Below the pieces are notes generated by a model. The model was not told where the DNA came from and made no database searches. It saw nothing but the letters and a program-made list of their open reading frames with translations. A program made the position numbers and the translations under genes. A DNA stretch of 64,000 nt from Fibrella forsythiae (GTDB lineage Bacteria; Bacteroidota; Bacteroidia; Cytophagales; Spirosomataceae), in contig NZ_JAFMYW010000001.1 of the NCBI RefSeq assembly GCF_017353175.1, positions 806,001 to 870,000 of the forward strand, in the 5' to 3' direction. Positions 52,281 through 62,111 of the stretch are shown here, in pieces; position 1 is the first letter of the stretch; each line of letters starts with the position of its first letter.

Positions 52281-54677
52281 CTAAAACCGAACGTTGTAGG
52301 TGAGCGATGGGAAAATAGTACCGAAAATCGACAGCTTGAAGGCGTCGGTCAGTTGCCGGGGGTCGAACTTATAGAAGACAGAATAGGCATTCTTATGGGC
52401 GTAGACATTATACACCGAGAAGTTCCAGCTCTGCTGCACCTTCCGTTTTTTGGCGGGGTCCTGCTCAAACAGCATCGAGAAATCGAGACGGTGATAATCG
52501 GGAATCCGCTCCTGATTCCGGTTAATGTAGATAGGCACCACCACGTTGTTGAGCCTGGCCCGACCATACGGCTGCGTAATTGGGCGACCCGTGCTATAGG
52601 TAAAATTGAGCGACATACTGAACCGCAGGCTGGGCCGGTAGGTGGCGGTTGCATTCAGCGTGTGGGGCTTATCGAAATTGGCCGGGTACGTTTGGCCGTT
52701 ATTCACCTGTGCTTCAGGAAATGGACTGGTGATCGTCAGCAGGGTTCTGGAATAGGTGTAGCTCACCCAGCCTGTCCAGGCCCCTTTATTTTTGCGAACC
52801 AGCATCTCCAGCCCGTATGCCTGCCCTTTGCCCTGAAGCACATCGGTTTCCGGCGCGGCATTCCGCTGCAGATTGGCTCCGTCGCGGTAATCGATGGCAT
52901 TCGTCAGCGTCTTGTAATAGACCTCTGCCGACGCTTCATACTCGTTTTGCTTGCCGTTCATAAAATACCCGGCCGACAGCTGGTCGGCGATCTGCGGCTT
53001 AATGTTGGCGTCGCTCAGTACCCAGCGCGACGTAGGCAGGGCGGCCGTTGTATTGGAGACCAGCTGAATGTATTGCCGAATGCGGTTATACCCAATTTTC
53101 ACCGAACGCCCTTCGCCAACATTCACACGCAACGCCAAACGTGGCTCAAGCCCCCCTGAACTGTGGTAGATCGTACCGGCAGCATAAGGCGTTGTTGTGG
53201 TGGTGGTGCCGGGCAGGCGGGGCAGATCATTACCATAGGTACGTGCCGTTGCCGGGCCATCGTTCAGCAAGGTAGAGTAACGCAACCCAGCCAGCAGCGA
53301 GGTGCTTTCAGATACCTTCCACTCGTCTTGTGCGTAAGCCGCCAGTTCAAAAGCCCGTTCAGTTGGCAGGGCAAACGGCAACGCATTCGAAAACGGACCG
53401 GGCGTCAGTTTATTTGGCTGGATGTAATAATCGATACCACTGATACCAACCTGAACCGCATGCTTCTCATTAACCGCAATGCTCAGATCACTCTTGATCT
53501 GTTTGTGCATTACTTCCGCCACCAGACGAAACTGGTTGGCCGAGTCGGGAGCCGATGTTTCGGTCTTGTACTGGCTCCAGACCGCCGTGGTTGATAAATT
53601 CAGCCTGCTGTTGATCAGGTAGTTCCATTTAATAGTACCAGCCAGCGTCTGGTAATCGAACTGCGTCGACGAGGCATTTATCTCCACACCCGACAGCGAG
53701 TCAGACGGGAGTTTAAAGATATCGCGACCGTAATAACCCGTGCTGCTGATCGTGTGATTCTCCGAAAGCTGCCACTTCACTTTCGTGGTCAGATCATAAA
53801 AATTGGCCCTGGTACCATTCAAACTTGCGGGGCCAATACTGAACAGAAAATCGTTGAAAGACAGGCGGGTTGCCGCCAGCATGGTCAGTTTATTCTTGAT
53901 AATCGGCCCTTCAACCCCCGCCCGGCTCGATACGATTCCGATACCGCCATACGCCGACCAGCGCTCCGTTTCGGGCTCTTTGATCTTAATATCCAGTACC
54001 GAAGAAGCCCGGCCGCCGTAACTGGGTGCAATACCTCCCCGGTGCAGGGTCAAATCGCGCACAATGTCGGGGTTGAATACTGAAAAGAAACCAAGCAGGT
54101 GACTGGTATTAAACAGCGGGGCATCATCCATCAACACCAGGTTCTGATCGATACTCCCGCCCCGTACGTTGATACCTGTTGCTCCTTCGCCAACAGACGT
54201 TACGCCCGGCAGCAGAAGCAGGCTCCGCACCACGTCTACCTCGCCCATAAAGGCAGGAATGCGCCGAATGTTTTTGATGCTTAACTGCGTAACGCCGAGT
54301 TCTACCTTTCTGATGTTCTTGTCGGGCGCTTCGGTCTGAACAACCACCTCTTCCAGGTATTTGGTATCTGTTCCAAGCTCAATATTGACTACCAGTTGCT
54401 TGGTTACGGCAAACGAAAGCACCTCTGTGACAAAGCCGATGTGCGAAATCCTGACGGAATAACGACCGTCAACAAGGGGGATAATAAAAAAGCCGTCTTT
54501 GCTGGTGACCGTGCCCGCCCGGGTTTCCTGCACAAAAATGGTAGCGCCCGAAATTGGCTCATTTGATCCAGCCTGTCGTACATAGCCAGTCAGCGCGTGG
54601 GTAGGTTTTGACTGACTATAGCCGGCAGTCATGCCTGCAAAAACTATAAGTATAAGTAACGTAGCGTAGCGCAGCAT
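52281..54677 (-). CDS. TonB-dependent receptor with carboxypeptidase-like N-terminal domain
   Basis: The 798-residue protein has a signal peptide (AGYSQ), a carboxypeptidase-regulatory-like domain (about 27-100), then a TonB plug (about 130-240, with GINVRGGSIDQNLVLMDDAPLF) and a barrel ending in LTYNVRF. It lacks the SusC length and SusD partner; instead two DUF4249 genes follow. This layout is common in Bacteroidota for uptake of unknown, possibly protein- or metal-linked, substrates. Confidence 0.95.
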   Translation of the reverse strand: MLRYATLLILIVFAGMTAGYSQSKPTHALTGYVRQAGSNEPISGATIFVQETRAGTVTSKDGFFIIPLVDGRYSVRISHIGFVTEVLSFAVTKQLVVNIELGTDTKYLEEVVVQTEAPDKNIRKVELGVTQLSIKNIRRIPAFMGEVDVVRSLLLLPGVTSVGEGATGINVRGGSIDQNLVLMDDAPLFNTSHLLGFFSVFNPDIVRDLTLHRGGIAPSYGGRASSVLDIKIKEPETERWSAYGGIGIVSSRAGVEGPIIKNKLTMLAATRLSFNDFLFSIGPASLNGTRANFYDLTTKVKWQLSENHTISSTGYYGRDIFKLPSDSLSGVEINASSTQFDYQTLAGTIKWNYLINSRLNLSTTAVWSQYKTETSAPDSANQFRLVAEVMHKQIKSDLSIAVNEKHAVQVGISGIDYYIQPNKLTPGPFSNALPFALPTERAFELAAYAQDEWKVSESTSLLAGLRYSTLLNDGPATARTYGNDLPRLPGTTTTTTPYAAGTIYHSSGGLEPRLALRVNVGEGRSVKIGYNRIRQYIQLVSNTTAALPTSRWVLSDANIKPQIADQLSAGYFMNGKQNEYEASAEVYYKTLTNAIDYRDGANLQRNAAPETDVLQGKGQAYGLEMLVRKNKGAWTGWVSYTYSRTLLTITSPFPEAQVNNGQTYPANFDKPHTLNATATYRPSLRFSMSLNFTYSTGRPITQPYGRARLNNVVVPIYINRNQERIPDYHRLDFSMLFEQDPAKKRKVQQSWNFSVYNVYAHKNAYSVFYKFDPRQLTDAFKLSIFGTIFPSLTYNVRF

Positions 54678-54998
54678 GCAGGGCGGTTGAGGAATACGTA
54701 TTTCAAAGCAGCCCGAACTACAAAATTTACTATGAAAGCCAGGAATTGTAACTAAAAATTAACCAGCCGGTTAGCGGAACGAATTGGCCTACGCAGAACG
54801 GCCAATGTATAAATGCCTTTGATGCGTATATAGACTCAAAAAAAGGGCTACCCAAACAGGCAGCCCTTTCCATATTACTAACCTATGATAAACGTTTGAG
54901 AAGTCTGCAAGCGCCTGTGAGTGGCTTGGCTATCCAGACAAAACAGTCATGCCGGAAAATTATCCCCTGGCAACTCACGGAACGTACCTGTATGCCTG
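54678..54998. other. Intergenic gap upstream of the TonB operon
   Basis: These 320 bases hold the terminator of the PAP2-like gene (54842-54869) and the presumed promoter of the TonB operon (a near-match TAAATTTTG on the minus strand at about 54722-54731). An AACGTACCTG copy lies at 54981. No gene is seen. Confidence 0.5.
54842..54869 (-). terminator. Terminator of PAP2-like gene
   Basis: Stem AAAGGGCT/AGCCCTTT (54842-54849 with 54862-54869); on the minus strand it is followed by a T7 run. Confidence 0.85.
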
Positions 54999-55676
54999 TC
55001 AACGCAGTTCTGTGATGGCTACCAGTGCTTTCCGTGTATACCGCTCAGCCAGCCAGTATACGGCGTAGGTGAAAAGTGGTGCCGCCACTACGTCGGCGGT
55101 GTAATGTACCCGCTGAACAAGCACGCCGACCCCAACGATGGCCGTCCCGATAAAGACCAGCCAGCGGTCGAGAGGCCGCACCAGGCAGAAAGCCATCAGG
55201 CAGATACTGGCCGTATGACCGGAAAAGAACAGGTCTTTCGTAATGAATTTTGCGCCGTAGAAATAGTTGCTGAGCGGGTCGCGCAATTCGATTAACCCGA
55301 CGGGCGGATCAAGGGGCGTCAGGCCGATGCTGATGATGCGGGAAATAAACAGAAAGGCATACGCCCAGATAAACCGCAGGTACATGGCCGGCGATTTTTG
55401 TACCCGATAAATCAGCAGCAGGGCGGCGCCCCATAAGCTCAGAAAAACGGCCAGTGATACATCATGTCGGGGCAGCGCGTTCAACACAACATCATTGAGC
55501 AGTATGCCGTCACGGGCTTCGATTTTCGCTAAATACCACGGCCAGATAGACAATAGCGCACACACCAGCAGCAGTCCGCCAATCGCCATTCGCCGAAAAA
55601 CGGGTTGTTGCCAGGCTTCCCGCCAGCGTACCGAGTGGGCATCGCTGATCAGGGTGTCTTTGAGAGGTTCAGTCAT
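54999..55676 (-). CDS. PAP2-like membrane phosphatase (sphingomyelin-synthase-related type)
   Basis: The frame starts with TTG at 55688; the ATG at 55676 (MTEPLKDTLISDAH) is preferred, giving 225 residues. Six hydrophobic helices are visible. FFSGHTASICL and VQRVHYTADVVAAP carry the two histidines and aspartate of the PAP2_C (PF14360-like) active site. Such proteins hydrolyse or transfer head groups of membrane lipids. Spirosoma relatives are known to make sphingolipids, so a lipid role is possible but unproved. Confidence 0.75.
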   Translation of the reverse strand: MTEPLKDTLISDAHSVRWREAWQQPVFRRMAIGGLLLVCALLSIWPWYLAKIEARDGILLNDVVLNALPRHDVSLAVFLSLWGAALLLIYRVQKSPAMYLRFIWAYAFLFISRIISIGLTPLDPPVGLIELRDPLSNYFYGAKFITKDLFFSGHTASICLMAFCLVRPLDRWLVFIGTAIVGVGVLVQRVHYTADVVAAPLFTYAVYWLAERYTRKALVAITELR

Positions 55677-55708
55677 AAGGGGCTGCAAAGATACGCCAAC
55701 AATAAAAA

Positions 55709-55744
55709 GCCCGGCAATCAGAACGCACTGTCTGACTGCCGGGC
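55709..55744 (-). terminator. Terminator of the YadA-head-like gene
   Basis: Arms GCCCGGCAnTCAGA (55709-55722) and its complement (55731-55744) pair with one mismatch; on the minus strand TTTTTATTG follows. Confidence 0.85.
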
Positions 55745-55766
55745 CTGCTTAATCTTATTGGTTGGC

Positions 55767-56774
55767 TTACCGCTGCCGCGATTTCAGTTGCTGTTGCAGC
55801 GCCTTGATTTCTTTCTGTTGCTGAATGAGGTGCAGCGTCAGTTCTTCGTTTTTCTGTACGAGCGTAGTCAGCAGTTTGGTGAGTTCAACCCCTTTGTCGG
55901 CCATTTCGGCAGCGGCAGGAATACCTGGCAGATGCCCGTTTTTCTGTATGTACTGCTCTACCTCGCTCAATGGCTGAAGGGCGTAATTTTTTGTGAATAC
56001 ATAATCCGCCCACTGGCTGGCAGTCTGAGTACGGACCACCAACTGGTTTGTGTTCAGCTGACTGGCCAGCACCACATCTCCTTTGTCTGACAGGGTCAGG
56101 AACTTTTCGGCAACCAGTTTCTGGGCGGGCGACTTCGCAGTCAGGTTGGTAAACCGCAGACCGCTCTGATTTTCGGTGCGGGCTGTCAGCTCCAGCAGGC
56201 TTTGTGGTGATGAATTACCGATACCAACATTGACGCCGTTGCCCAAAATAAGCGCATTGCTGCTTAGCACCCGGGCGTTTGCTCCGATAGCCGTTGCATT
56301 CGATAACCCTTTGCCGGTGCTGCTGGCGTTGAAGCCCAGGTACGTATTGTTGTCGCCATCTCCATCCAGCGGGCCGGCCCCCACCCCAACGCCGCTGTTT
56401 CCACGACCACCGCGCAGGCTTTGCCCGGCATTGAAGCCCATGAATACGTTATCGCTGCCATCGGTATTATTCTTGCCTGATTCAAAGCCAACAAACGTAT
56501 TGTTTGAACCGGTGGTGTTTGGGTAGCCGGCTTTCAGGCCCATAAACGTGTTGCGCGCACCGGAGGTGTTGCCCTGACCTGCCTGGCTGCCCAAAAAAGT
56601 GTTGGCCGATGCTCCGCTGGCAATTGAGGTACTCTGACCGACGTAGAGGTTCGACGTACCATTGTCAGAACTAATGGCGATTGGTGTATTATCGGGCACC
56701 ACGATCTGACTTTGGGCGACGACCGATGTTGCTGACAGGGAGCCTAATAAGAGAAATGTAGCAGTGAGTTTCAT
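55767..56774 (-). CDS. Secreted YadA-head-like repeat protein with C-terminal coiled coil
   Basis: The 335-residue protein has a signal peptide (SVVAQ), then six or so repeats of the form N-T-F-x-G-x-x-A-G (NTFLGSQAG, NTFMGLKAG, NTFVGFESG, NVFMGFNAG, NTYLGFNAS), like trimeric-autotransporter head repeats. The C-terminal part holds LQPLSEVEQYIQKNGHLPGIPAA and a heptad-rich coiled coil (ELTLHLIQQQKEIKALQQQL). This architecture is widespread in Bacteroidota; the role is probably surface or fibre-like, with unknown ligand. Confidence 0.75.
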   Translation of the reverse strand: MKLTATFLLLGSLSATSVVAQSQIVVPDNTPIAISSDNGTSNLYVGQSTSIASGASANTFLGSQAGQGNTSGARNTFMGLKAGYPNTTGSNNTFVGFESGKNNTDGSDNVFMGFNAGQSLRGGRGNSGVGVGAGPLDGDGDNNTYLGFNASSTGKGLSNATAIGANARVLSSNALILGNGVNVGIGNSSPQSLLELTARTENQSGLRFTNLTAKSPAQKLVAEKFLTLSDKGDVVLASQLNTNQLVVRTQTASQWADYVFTKNYALQPLSEVEQYIQKNGHLPGIPAAAEMADKGVELTKLLTTLVQKNEELTLHLIQQQKEIKALQQQLKSRQR

Positions 56775-56968
56775 AGACGAGCTAAGAGGAGTAGACGATG
56801 AGGCAATATACTAGATTTTAACCTGATCAGCGATTCTCTTGATTAATCGCTGATTTATACTCAGCAGTCCGGTCTTCTCTTATTCTGGTGAACGTACCTG
56901 CGTATCGCAACCAGGCAACCCGATTTAGGGTTGATCGTATGTGAGCTTCACATCAGAAATAACCCAGT

Positions 56969-58237
56969 ATGACAACGCCCGAACAAGCCGTATCAGCCAT
57001 TCAGAGTGGCAATCGTGTTTTTATTCATAGTGTCGCGCAGACACCCCACGTGCTCATTCAGGCCATGGTAGACCAGGCAGACCGTCTCCGCGACGTGGAA
57101 ATCTGCCACATCCATACCGAAGGGAAGCTACCGTATCTGGAGCCCCGGTATGAAGGCATTTTCAAACCCAATTCTTTTTTCATTGGGGCCAATATGCGGC
57201 GGCAGCTTGCCCAGGGGATCGGCGACTACGTACCTGTTTTCCTGAGCGAAATTCCGTTACTATTCAGCCGGAAGATCCTGCCCATCGACGTTGCCCTCAT
57301 TCAGGTATCACCACCCGATGCACACGGGTACTGCTCGCTGGGGCCATCGGTCGATGTATCGCTGGCGGCAATCCGGGCGGCCAAATACGTCATTGCGCAG
57401 GTCAATCCGCGTGTGCCACGTACCCACGGCGACGGGCTGATTCCCTACTCCATGCTACACGCTGCCATCGAAGTTGATGCGCCGATGTATGAGGTACTTC
57501 CCGGCGCCATCGATGCAACAGACCGTAAGATTGGCCAACACGTTGCCAGCCTGGTGGAAGACGGAGCCACACTTCAACTGGGTATCGGTGGCATTCCCAA
57601 TGCTACGCTGGCCGAACTGATCCACCATAAGGGCCTCGGTATTCACACCGAGATGTTTACCGACGGCATTATTGATCTGGTTGAACGGGGCGTGATCACA
57701 GGCGAACACAAAACGGTTCTCCCCTACCGGATCGTGTCGAGCTTTGTCATGGGCAGTCAGCGCATCTACGACTTCATTCACGACAACCCGGCTGTAGCGA
57801 TGAAACAGGCGAACTTCTCGAACGATACCGCCATTATCCGCCGGAATCCGAAGGTAACGGCGATCAATTCGGCCATCGAAATAGACCTGACGGGCCAGGT
57901 GTGTGCCGACACCATTGGCACTATGCAATATTCGGGCGTGGGTGGTCAGATGGACTTTGTGCGGGGCGCGGCGCTCTCCGAGGGCGGCAAGCCCATTATA
58001 GCCCTACCCTCCGTAACCAGCAAAGGATTGAGCAAAATTGTACCTTTTCTGAAAGAAGGTGCCGGCGTAACCACCACGCGTGCGCATGTACATTACGTGG
58101 TAACCGAGTGGGGCATTGCCGATCTGTTTGGCCGAAACCTCCGGCAGCGCGCCCGGTTACTCATCAACATTGCCCACCCCGACCACCGCGACGAACTGGA
58201 GCGGCAGGCTTATGAACGGTTTGGCCGATTGGGATAG
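56969..58237 (+). CDS. Acetyl-CoA hydrolase/transferase family (4-hydroxybutyrate CoA-transferase type)
   Basis: The 422-residue cytoplasmic protein matches the family across its length: QVNPRVPRTHGDGLIPYSMLHAAIE, LQLGIGGIPNATLAEL, GQVCADTIGTMQYSGVGGQMDFVRGA and VVTEWGIADLFGRNLRQRA. Enzymes of this group move CoA between acetyl-CoA and 4-hydroxybutyrate, propionate or succinate via a glutamyl-CoA intermediate. It stands alone, with its own terminator, so the pathway is not indicated. Confidence 0.92.
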   Translation: MTTPEQAVSAIQSGNRVFIHSVAQTPHVLIQAMVDQADRLRDVEICHIHTEGKLPYLEPRYEGIFKPNSFFIGANMRRQLAQGIGDYVPVFLSEIPLLFSRKILPIDVALIQVSPPDAHGYCSLGPSVDVSLAAIRAAKYVIAQVNPRVPRTHGDGLIPYSMLHAAIEVDAPMYEVLPGAIDATDRKIGQHVASLVEDGATLQLGIGGIPNATLAELIHHKGLGIHTEMFTDGIIDLVERGVITGEHKTVLPYRIVSSFVMGSQRIYDFIHDNPAVAMKQANFSNDTAIIRRNPKVTAINSAIEIDLTGQVCADTIGTMQYSGVGGQMDFVRGAALSEGGKPIIALPSVTSKGLSKIVPFLKEGAGVTTTRAHVHYVVTEWGIADLFGRNLRQRARLLINIAHPDHRDELERQAYERFGRLG

Positions 58238-58558
58238 GTACTCTAACCCGTACTGACCGACGGAGTCGACAACGCACCCGCAGGAATTCGGGTGCGTTGT
58301 CGATGCTGCTCATCAACAAAAAGGGGCGGATCAGGGGCGTTCACAACGCACCACAACCGCCAGCTAGTGAGCGCATTACAGCCAGAATCCGTATGCTACT
58401 GAAAGAATAAGCCTCCCTGAAGGTGCCGTACAGCAGGTACGACTTTGGGTGCTGCCGGTTGAATTAACCGAACTTTAACTGGTCTATCGGGTAGCGCATT
58501 AAACGTAGCGGGCAGCAGGTAATCTAACCTGCAAATTGAGCGAAAGCCCACTATACTG
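58238..58558. other. Intergenic region after CoA-transferase gene
   Basis: Apart from the hairpin at 58267-58302, no gene or clear promoter is seen. A short sequence TCAACAAAAAGGGG follows the hairpin. Confidence 0.4.
58267..58302 (+). terminator. Hairpin after CoA-transferase gene
   Basis: Perfect 14-bp arms (58267-58280 with 58289-58302) and an eight-base loop lie 30 bases after the stop. No T-run follows directly. Confidence 0.7.
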
Positions 58559-59029
58559 ATGAAAGCGATGAAGATAACACTGGTTGCGGCCGGCCTGCTG
58601 GCGGGAATAACGTCTGTAAGTTTTGCGCAGTACGGGCCAGGGCACACCCAGGCGACTTCCAACGGGAACGGCTGTTTACCCAACTATCCCAACGGATACG
58701 GACAGTACCTGAACGGCTATGGTCAGAGTTACCCGAACGGCTATAACAACGGCAACGGGCAATACCCTGGCAACTACGGGCAGACTTATCCGAACGGGTA
58801 TGTGCAGTACCCAACCGGTTATGGTGCCTATACTCAGTATGGGCAGCCTTACCCGCCTCAGCCACAGGTCATTGTTATACCTCCCCGGGTGGTCATTAGC
58901 CCACCTCCGGTTGTCTACGGCCCTCCAGCGGTTGTGGTTCGGCCAGCTCTTCCTTATGGATATGGCTACGGTGGCGGATTCAGCCATCACGGCGGAGGAT
59001 TTGGCGGTCGGAGCGGCCGTCGCTGGTAG
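58559..59029 (+). CDS. Small secreted Gly/Tyr/Asn/Pro-rich repeat protein
   Basis: The 156-residue protein has a signal peptide (SVSFAQ) and then repeats of the form NGYGQ / YPNGY (PNGYGQYLNGYGQSYPNGYN), followed by a Pro/Val-rich segment (VIVIPPRVVISPPPVVYGPP) and a GGG/HH/Arg tail. It has no folded-domain signature. Similar composition is seen in the next gene and in the 9702 gene, which suggests a related role in envelope or surface structure. Confidence 0.65.
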   Translation: MKAMKITLVAAGLLAGITSVSFAQYGPGHTQATSNGNGCLPNYPNGYGQYLNGYGQSYPNGYNNGNGQYPGNYGQTYPNGYVQYPTGYGAYTQYGQPYPPQPQVIVIPPRVVISPPPVVYGPPAVVVRPALPYGYGYGGGFSHHGGGFGGRSGRRW

Positions 59030-59068
59030 GCAATTTTGTTCGTCCAACACTAACTCATTTCTACGACA

Positions 59069-59332
59069 ATGAACGCAGTAAAAAGTCTGTCTGTGCTGCT
59101 GAGTGGCGCACTGATCATCTTGATGGCTAGTTGTGGACCATCGTATCTGAGTACCGGGGTTGGCTATAGCCAGCCGCCTTACTATGGCGGCTACGGGTAT
59201 GCCCGCCGTCCGGTAATTGTGGCACCGCCCGTTGTGGTGCGTCCCCGCTACTACGCTCCGCCACCCCGTGCCTATTACCCCGGCGCCCGTGGCCGGTCAT
59301 ACGGTGGCGGCTGGTCGAGAGGCCGACGCTAA
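59069..59332 (+). CDS. Small Tyr/Pro/Arg-rich lipoprotein
   Basis: The 87-residue protein has a lipobox (LMASC) and a low-complexity mature part (YYGGYGYARRPVIVAPPVVVRPRYY), ending in a Gly/Arg tail. It shares the PPVVV motif with its upstream neighbour, 39 bases away, and the two are probably one transcript. No family is recognised. Confidence 0.65.
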   Translation: MNAVKSLSVLLSGALIILMASCGPSYLSTGVGYSQPPYYGGYGYARRPVIVAPPVVVRPRYYAPPPRAYYPGARGRSYGGGWSRGRR

Positions 59333-59350
59333 CCCGGTCGTGTCGGTACG

Positions 59351-59382
59351 CCCTTCTGATGCCCATCCGGGCATCGGAAGGG
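59351..59382 (+). terminator. Terminator of the small lipoprotein gene
   Basis: Arms 59351-59364 and 59369-59382 pair over 14 bases with one G-T; CCTTTATTTTGG follows. Confidence 0.85.
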
Positions 59383-59551
59383 CCTTTATTTTGGTTTATT
59401 AACCCGGTAGCACCCCTATGTAAGTGGGTTTACAGAGCTGACTATATGCGGTTGAAGTAGGGAAACTTCGGGATCTTCTTCTGGGTACGTACCCGGAAGG
59501 CTGCCTGCTCATACAGGAACATACGGGCAACCGCAACAACCTGCTTTTACC

Positions 59552-61294
59552 ATGAAGTTTACCCTGTTTGCCTGGCTGGCATTTCTGCTCATTTCCATTC
59601 TTTCGCCTGTTTTTGCGCAGCAGTCCGGCAAGGGGGATCGGCTTACCGGGCTACAGTTTGCCACGCGTAGCCCGGTTCTGGGTCAGCATGGTATGGTTGC
59701 TACCAGTCACCCGCTGGCCACCCAAATCGGGCTCGATGTATTGAAAAAGGGCGGTACTGCTGTCGACGCAGCCATTGCCGCTAATGCTGCGCTGGGCGTC
59801 ATCGAACCAAACAATGGTGGAATCGGCGGTGATCTGTTTGCCCTTGTCTGGTCGGCAAAAGATAAAAAGCTGTATGGGCTGAACGCCAGCGGCCGATCGC
59901 CAAAGGGCCTTACGTACGATAGCCTCCTCACCCGGTTAGGTACGCGTCAACAGCTTCCGCTCTATGGTCCATTGTCAGTCTCGGTGCCCGGAGCAGTAGA
60001 TGGCTGGTTTCAACTCCATCAGCGGTTCGGCAGACTCCCCATGCGCACGCTCCTGGCTCCGGGCATCCGGTGTGCCAGAGACGGCGTGCCGGTTCCACAG
60101 GTGATCGCCTTCTCCTGGCAGATAGCCGCCCGCCGACTGGCAGCCAACCAAACCGATATCACTGAATTCAACAACTTCAGGCAGACGTTTCTCGTCAACG
60201 GACAAGCACCCACAGAGGGCCAACTGTTCCGTAACCCTGACTTGGCACGTACCTACGAACTGATTGCTGCAGGCGGGCGCCATGCATTCTATAACGGACC
60301 GCTGGCCGACGTTATGGATAAGTATGCTCGCCGGACCGGGCTGTTTCTCCGGAAAGCCGATCTGGCCGCCCACCAAAGTACGTGGGTTGAGCCAGTCTCT
60401 GTCAACTACCGTGGCTACGACGTCTGGGAGCTTCCGCCAAACGGACAGGGTATTTCGGTCTTGCAAATGCTCAACATTGTGGAGGGTTTCGACCTGAAAA
60501 AGCTGGGGCATAACAGTGCCGATTACCTGCACCTGCTGATAGAAGCCAAGAAGCTGGCGTTCGAAGATCGGGCCCGATTCTATGCTGACCCCGCTTTTGC
60601 GAAAGTACCCGTGAGCTGGCTTCTTTCTAAAGAGTATGCCGCCCAGCGTCGTAAACTGATTGACCCGGCAAAAGCGTCAGAACATCTTGATGCGGGCACT
60701 CCGGCTCTGCGCGCAGGCGATACCGTTTACCTGACCGTGGCCGACGCCGAGGGGAACATGGTATCGCTGATTCAAAGCAATATGCTGGAGTTTGGCAGCG
60801 GCATGGTGCCCGACAAACTGGGTTTCGTTTTCCACAACCGGGGCACCAGCTTCAGCCTGCAACGCGGCCATGCCAACGTATACGCCCCCGGTAAACGGCC
60901 GTTCAACACCATCATTCCGGGATTCGTGACAACGAACGGGCAACCCTTTCTGAGCTTTGGGGTCATGGGCGGCGCCATGCAACCGCAGGGACACCTTCAG
61001 GTCATCTGCAACATCATCGATTTTGGCATGAACGTACAGGAAGCGGGCGACGCGGCCCGGTTTAGCCATGCCGGCAGCAGTGAACCCATCGGCACCACCA
61101 TGACCGACGGCGGCCGAGTAGCCCTCGAAAGCGGTATACGCACCGGCGTTAGCACTGAACTGGAACGGCGCGGACACCACCTGGCCGAGACTGACTTTTT
61201 TGGGGGGTATCAGGCCATCCAGCGTGATATACTGAATCGAATCTACCGGGGTGCCAGCGAAATGCGAAAAGATGGTCAGGCGGCAGGTTACTGA
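59552..61294 (+). CDS. ggt: Gamma-glutamyltransferase-family protein
   Basis: The 580-residue protein has a signal peptide (PVFAQ) and the Ntn-hydrolase fold: TSHPLATQIGLDVLKKGGTAVDAAIAAN and the autoprocessing Thr391 in GDTVYLTVADAEGNMVSL. The classical TTHYSV is TVYLTV here, the form found in many periplasmic GGT-like proteins whose substrate may not be glutathione. The enzyme is made as one chain and cleaves itself before Thr391. It carries two AACGTACC-related motifs nearby (59484, 60247). Confidence 0.9.
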   Translation: MKFTLFAWLAFLLISILSPVFAQQSGKGDRLTGLQFATRSPVLGQHGMVATSHPLATQIGLDVLKKGGTAVDAAIAANAALGVIEPNNGGIGGDLFALVWSAKDKKLYGLNASGRSPKGLTYDSLLTRLGTRQQLPLYGPLSVSVPGAVDGWFQLHQRFGRLPMRTLLAPGIRCARDGVPVPQVIAFSWQIAARRLAANQTDITEFNNFRQTFLVNGQAPTEGQLFRNPDLARTYELIAAGGRHAFYNGPLADVMDKYARRTGLFLRKADLAAHQSTWVEPVSVNYRGYDVWELPPNGQGISVLQMLNIVEGFDLKKLGHNSADYLHLLIEAKKLAFEDRARFYADPAFAKVPVSWLLSKEYAAQRRKLIDPAKASEHLDAGTPALRAGDTVYLTVADAEGNMVSLIQSNMLEFGSGMVPDKLGFVFHNRGTSFSLQRGHANVYAPGKRPFNTIIPGFVTTNGQPFLSFGVMGGAMQPQGHLQVICNIIDFGMNVQEAGDAARFSHAGSSEPIGTTMTDGGRVALESGIRTGVSTELERRGHHLAETDFFGGYQAIQRDILNRIYRGASEMRKDGQAAGY

Positions 61295-61463
61295 GGTCCG
61301 CGCCATGGTCAACCCGTTCGTTATCAGTCTGTAGACGGAGATGATCTGTCCTCAAAAACCAGCCCGAACTGGTGACGATTTACAGTTGATGCGTGTTTAT
61401 TCTATAGGTGCTTAAAGCCGCAGCGCGGCAAAAACCGTAAATCGTCCTAAACAAACACATAGC

Positions 61464-62111
61464 ATGCGATTCATTCATATCTTTCTTTTTGGCTGTTTCC
61501 TGATTGGTAGCGCCGCACAGGCACAGGGCGACGAGTCAGCCCCGGCCACATTGCCAAAATTGAAACCTGGCGAAGCCGTAGCCACCTTTGCAGGCGGTTG
61601 CTTCTGGGCGCAGGAAGAAGGATTCGATCAACTTCGAGGTGTTCGGGAGGTTGTTTCAGGCTACTCGGGTGGTAACGTACCCAACCCCACCTATCAGCAG
61701 GTAGGCACCGACCAGACTGGCCATGCCGAATCAGTACAGGTGTATTATGATCCTAAAGTGATCAGCTACGATGAGTTGCTGACGGCTTTTTTCGCGGGTC
61801 ACGATCCGACCACGCTTAACCGCCAGGGCCCCGACCGGGGGCGTGATTACCGGTCGGTTGCTTTCTACCGCACGCCTGCCGAGAAACAGGCAATCCTGGC
61901 CGCCATTCAGCGTACCAACGCCTCAAAGCATTATCCCAATCCGGTGGTGACAGAAGTAGTACCATTCAGCGTTTTTTACCCCGCCGAAAAGTATCATCAG
62001 AACTACTGCAAACTACACCCCGAGCAACCCTACATTCAAGGTGTCTCGATGCCTAAAGTCGAAAAACTCCGCCATGCCATGCAGGGCAAGCTGAAAAAAG
62101 AAGGCGTTTAA
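61464..62111 (+). CDS. msrA: Peptide-methionine (S)-S-oxide reductase MsrA, exported
   Basis: The 215-residue protein has a signal peptide (AQAQ) and the MsrA active site GGCFWAQEEGFDQL with catalytic Cys46. YSGGNVPNPTYQQVGTDQTGHAESVQVYYDP and the C-terminal resolving region YCKLHPEQPY are normal. It repairs oxidised methionine in periplasmic proteins with thioredoxin-like reductants. It stands alone and ends in a strong terminator. Confidence 0.95.
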   Translation: MRFIHIFLFGCFLIGSAAQAQGDESAPATLPKLKPGEAVATFAGGCFWAQEEGFDQLRGVREVVSGYSGGNVPNPTYQQVGTDQTGHAESVQVYYDPKVISYDELLTAFFAGHDPTTLNRQGPDRGRDYRSVAFYRTPAEKQAILAAIQRTNASKHYPNPVVTEVVPFSVFYPAEKYHQNYCKLHPEQPYIQGVSMPKVEKLRHAMQGKLKKEGV

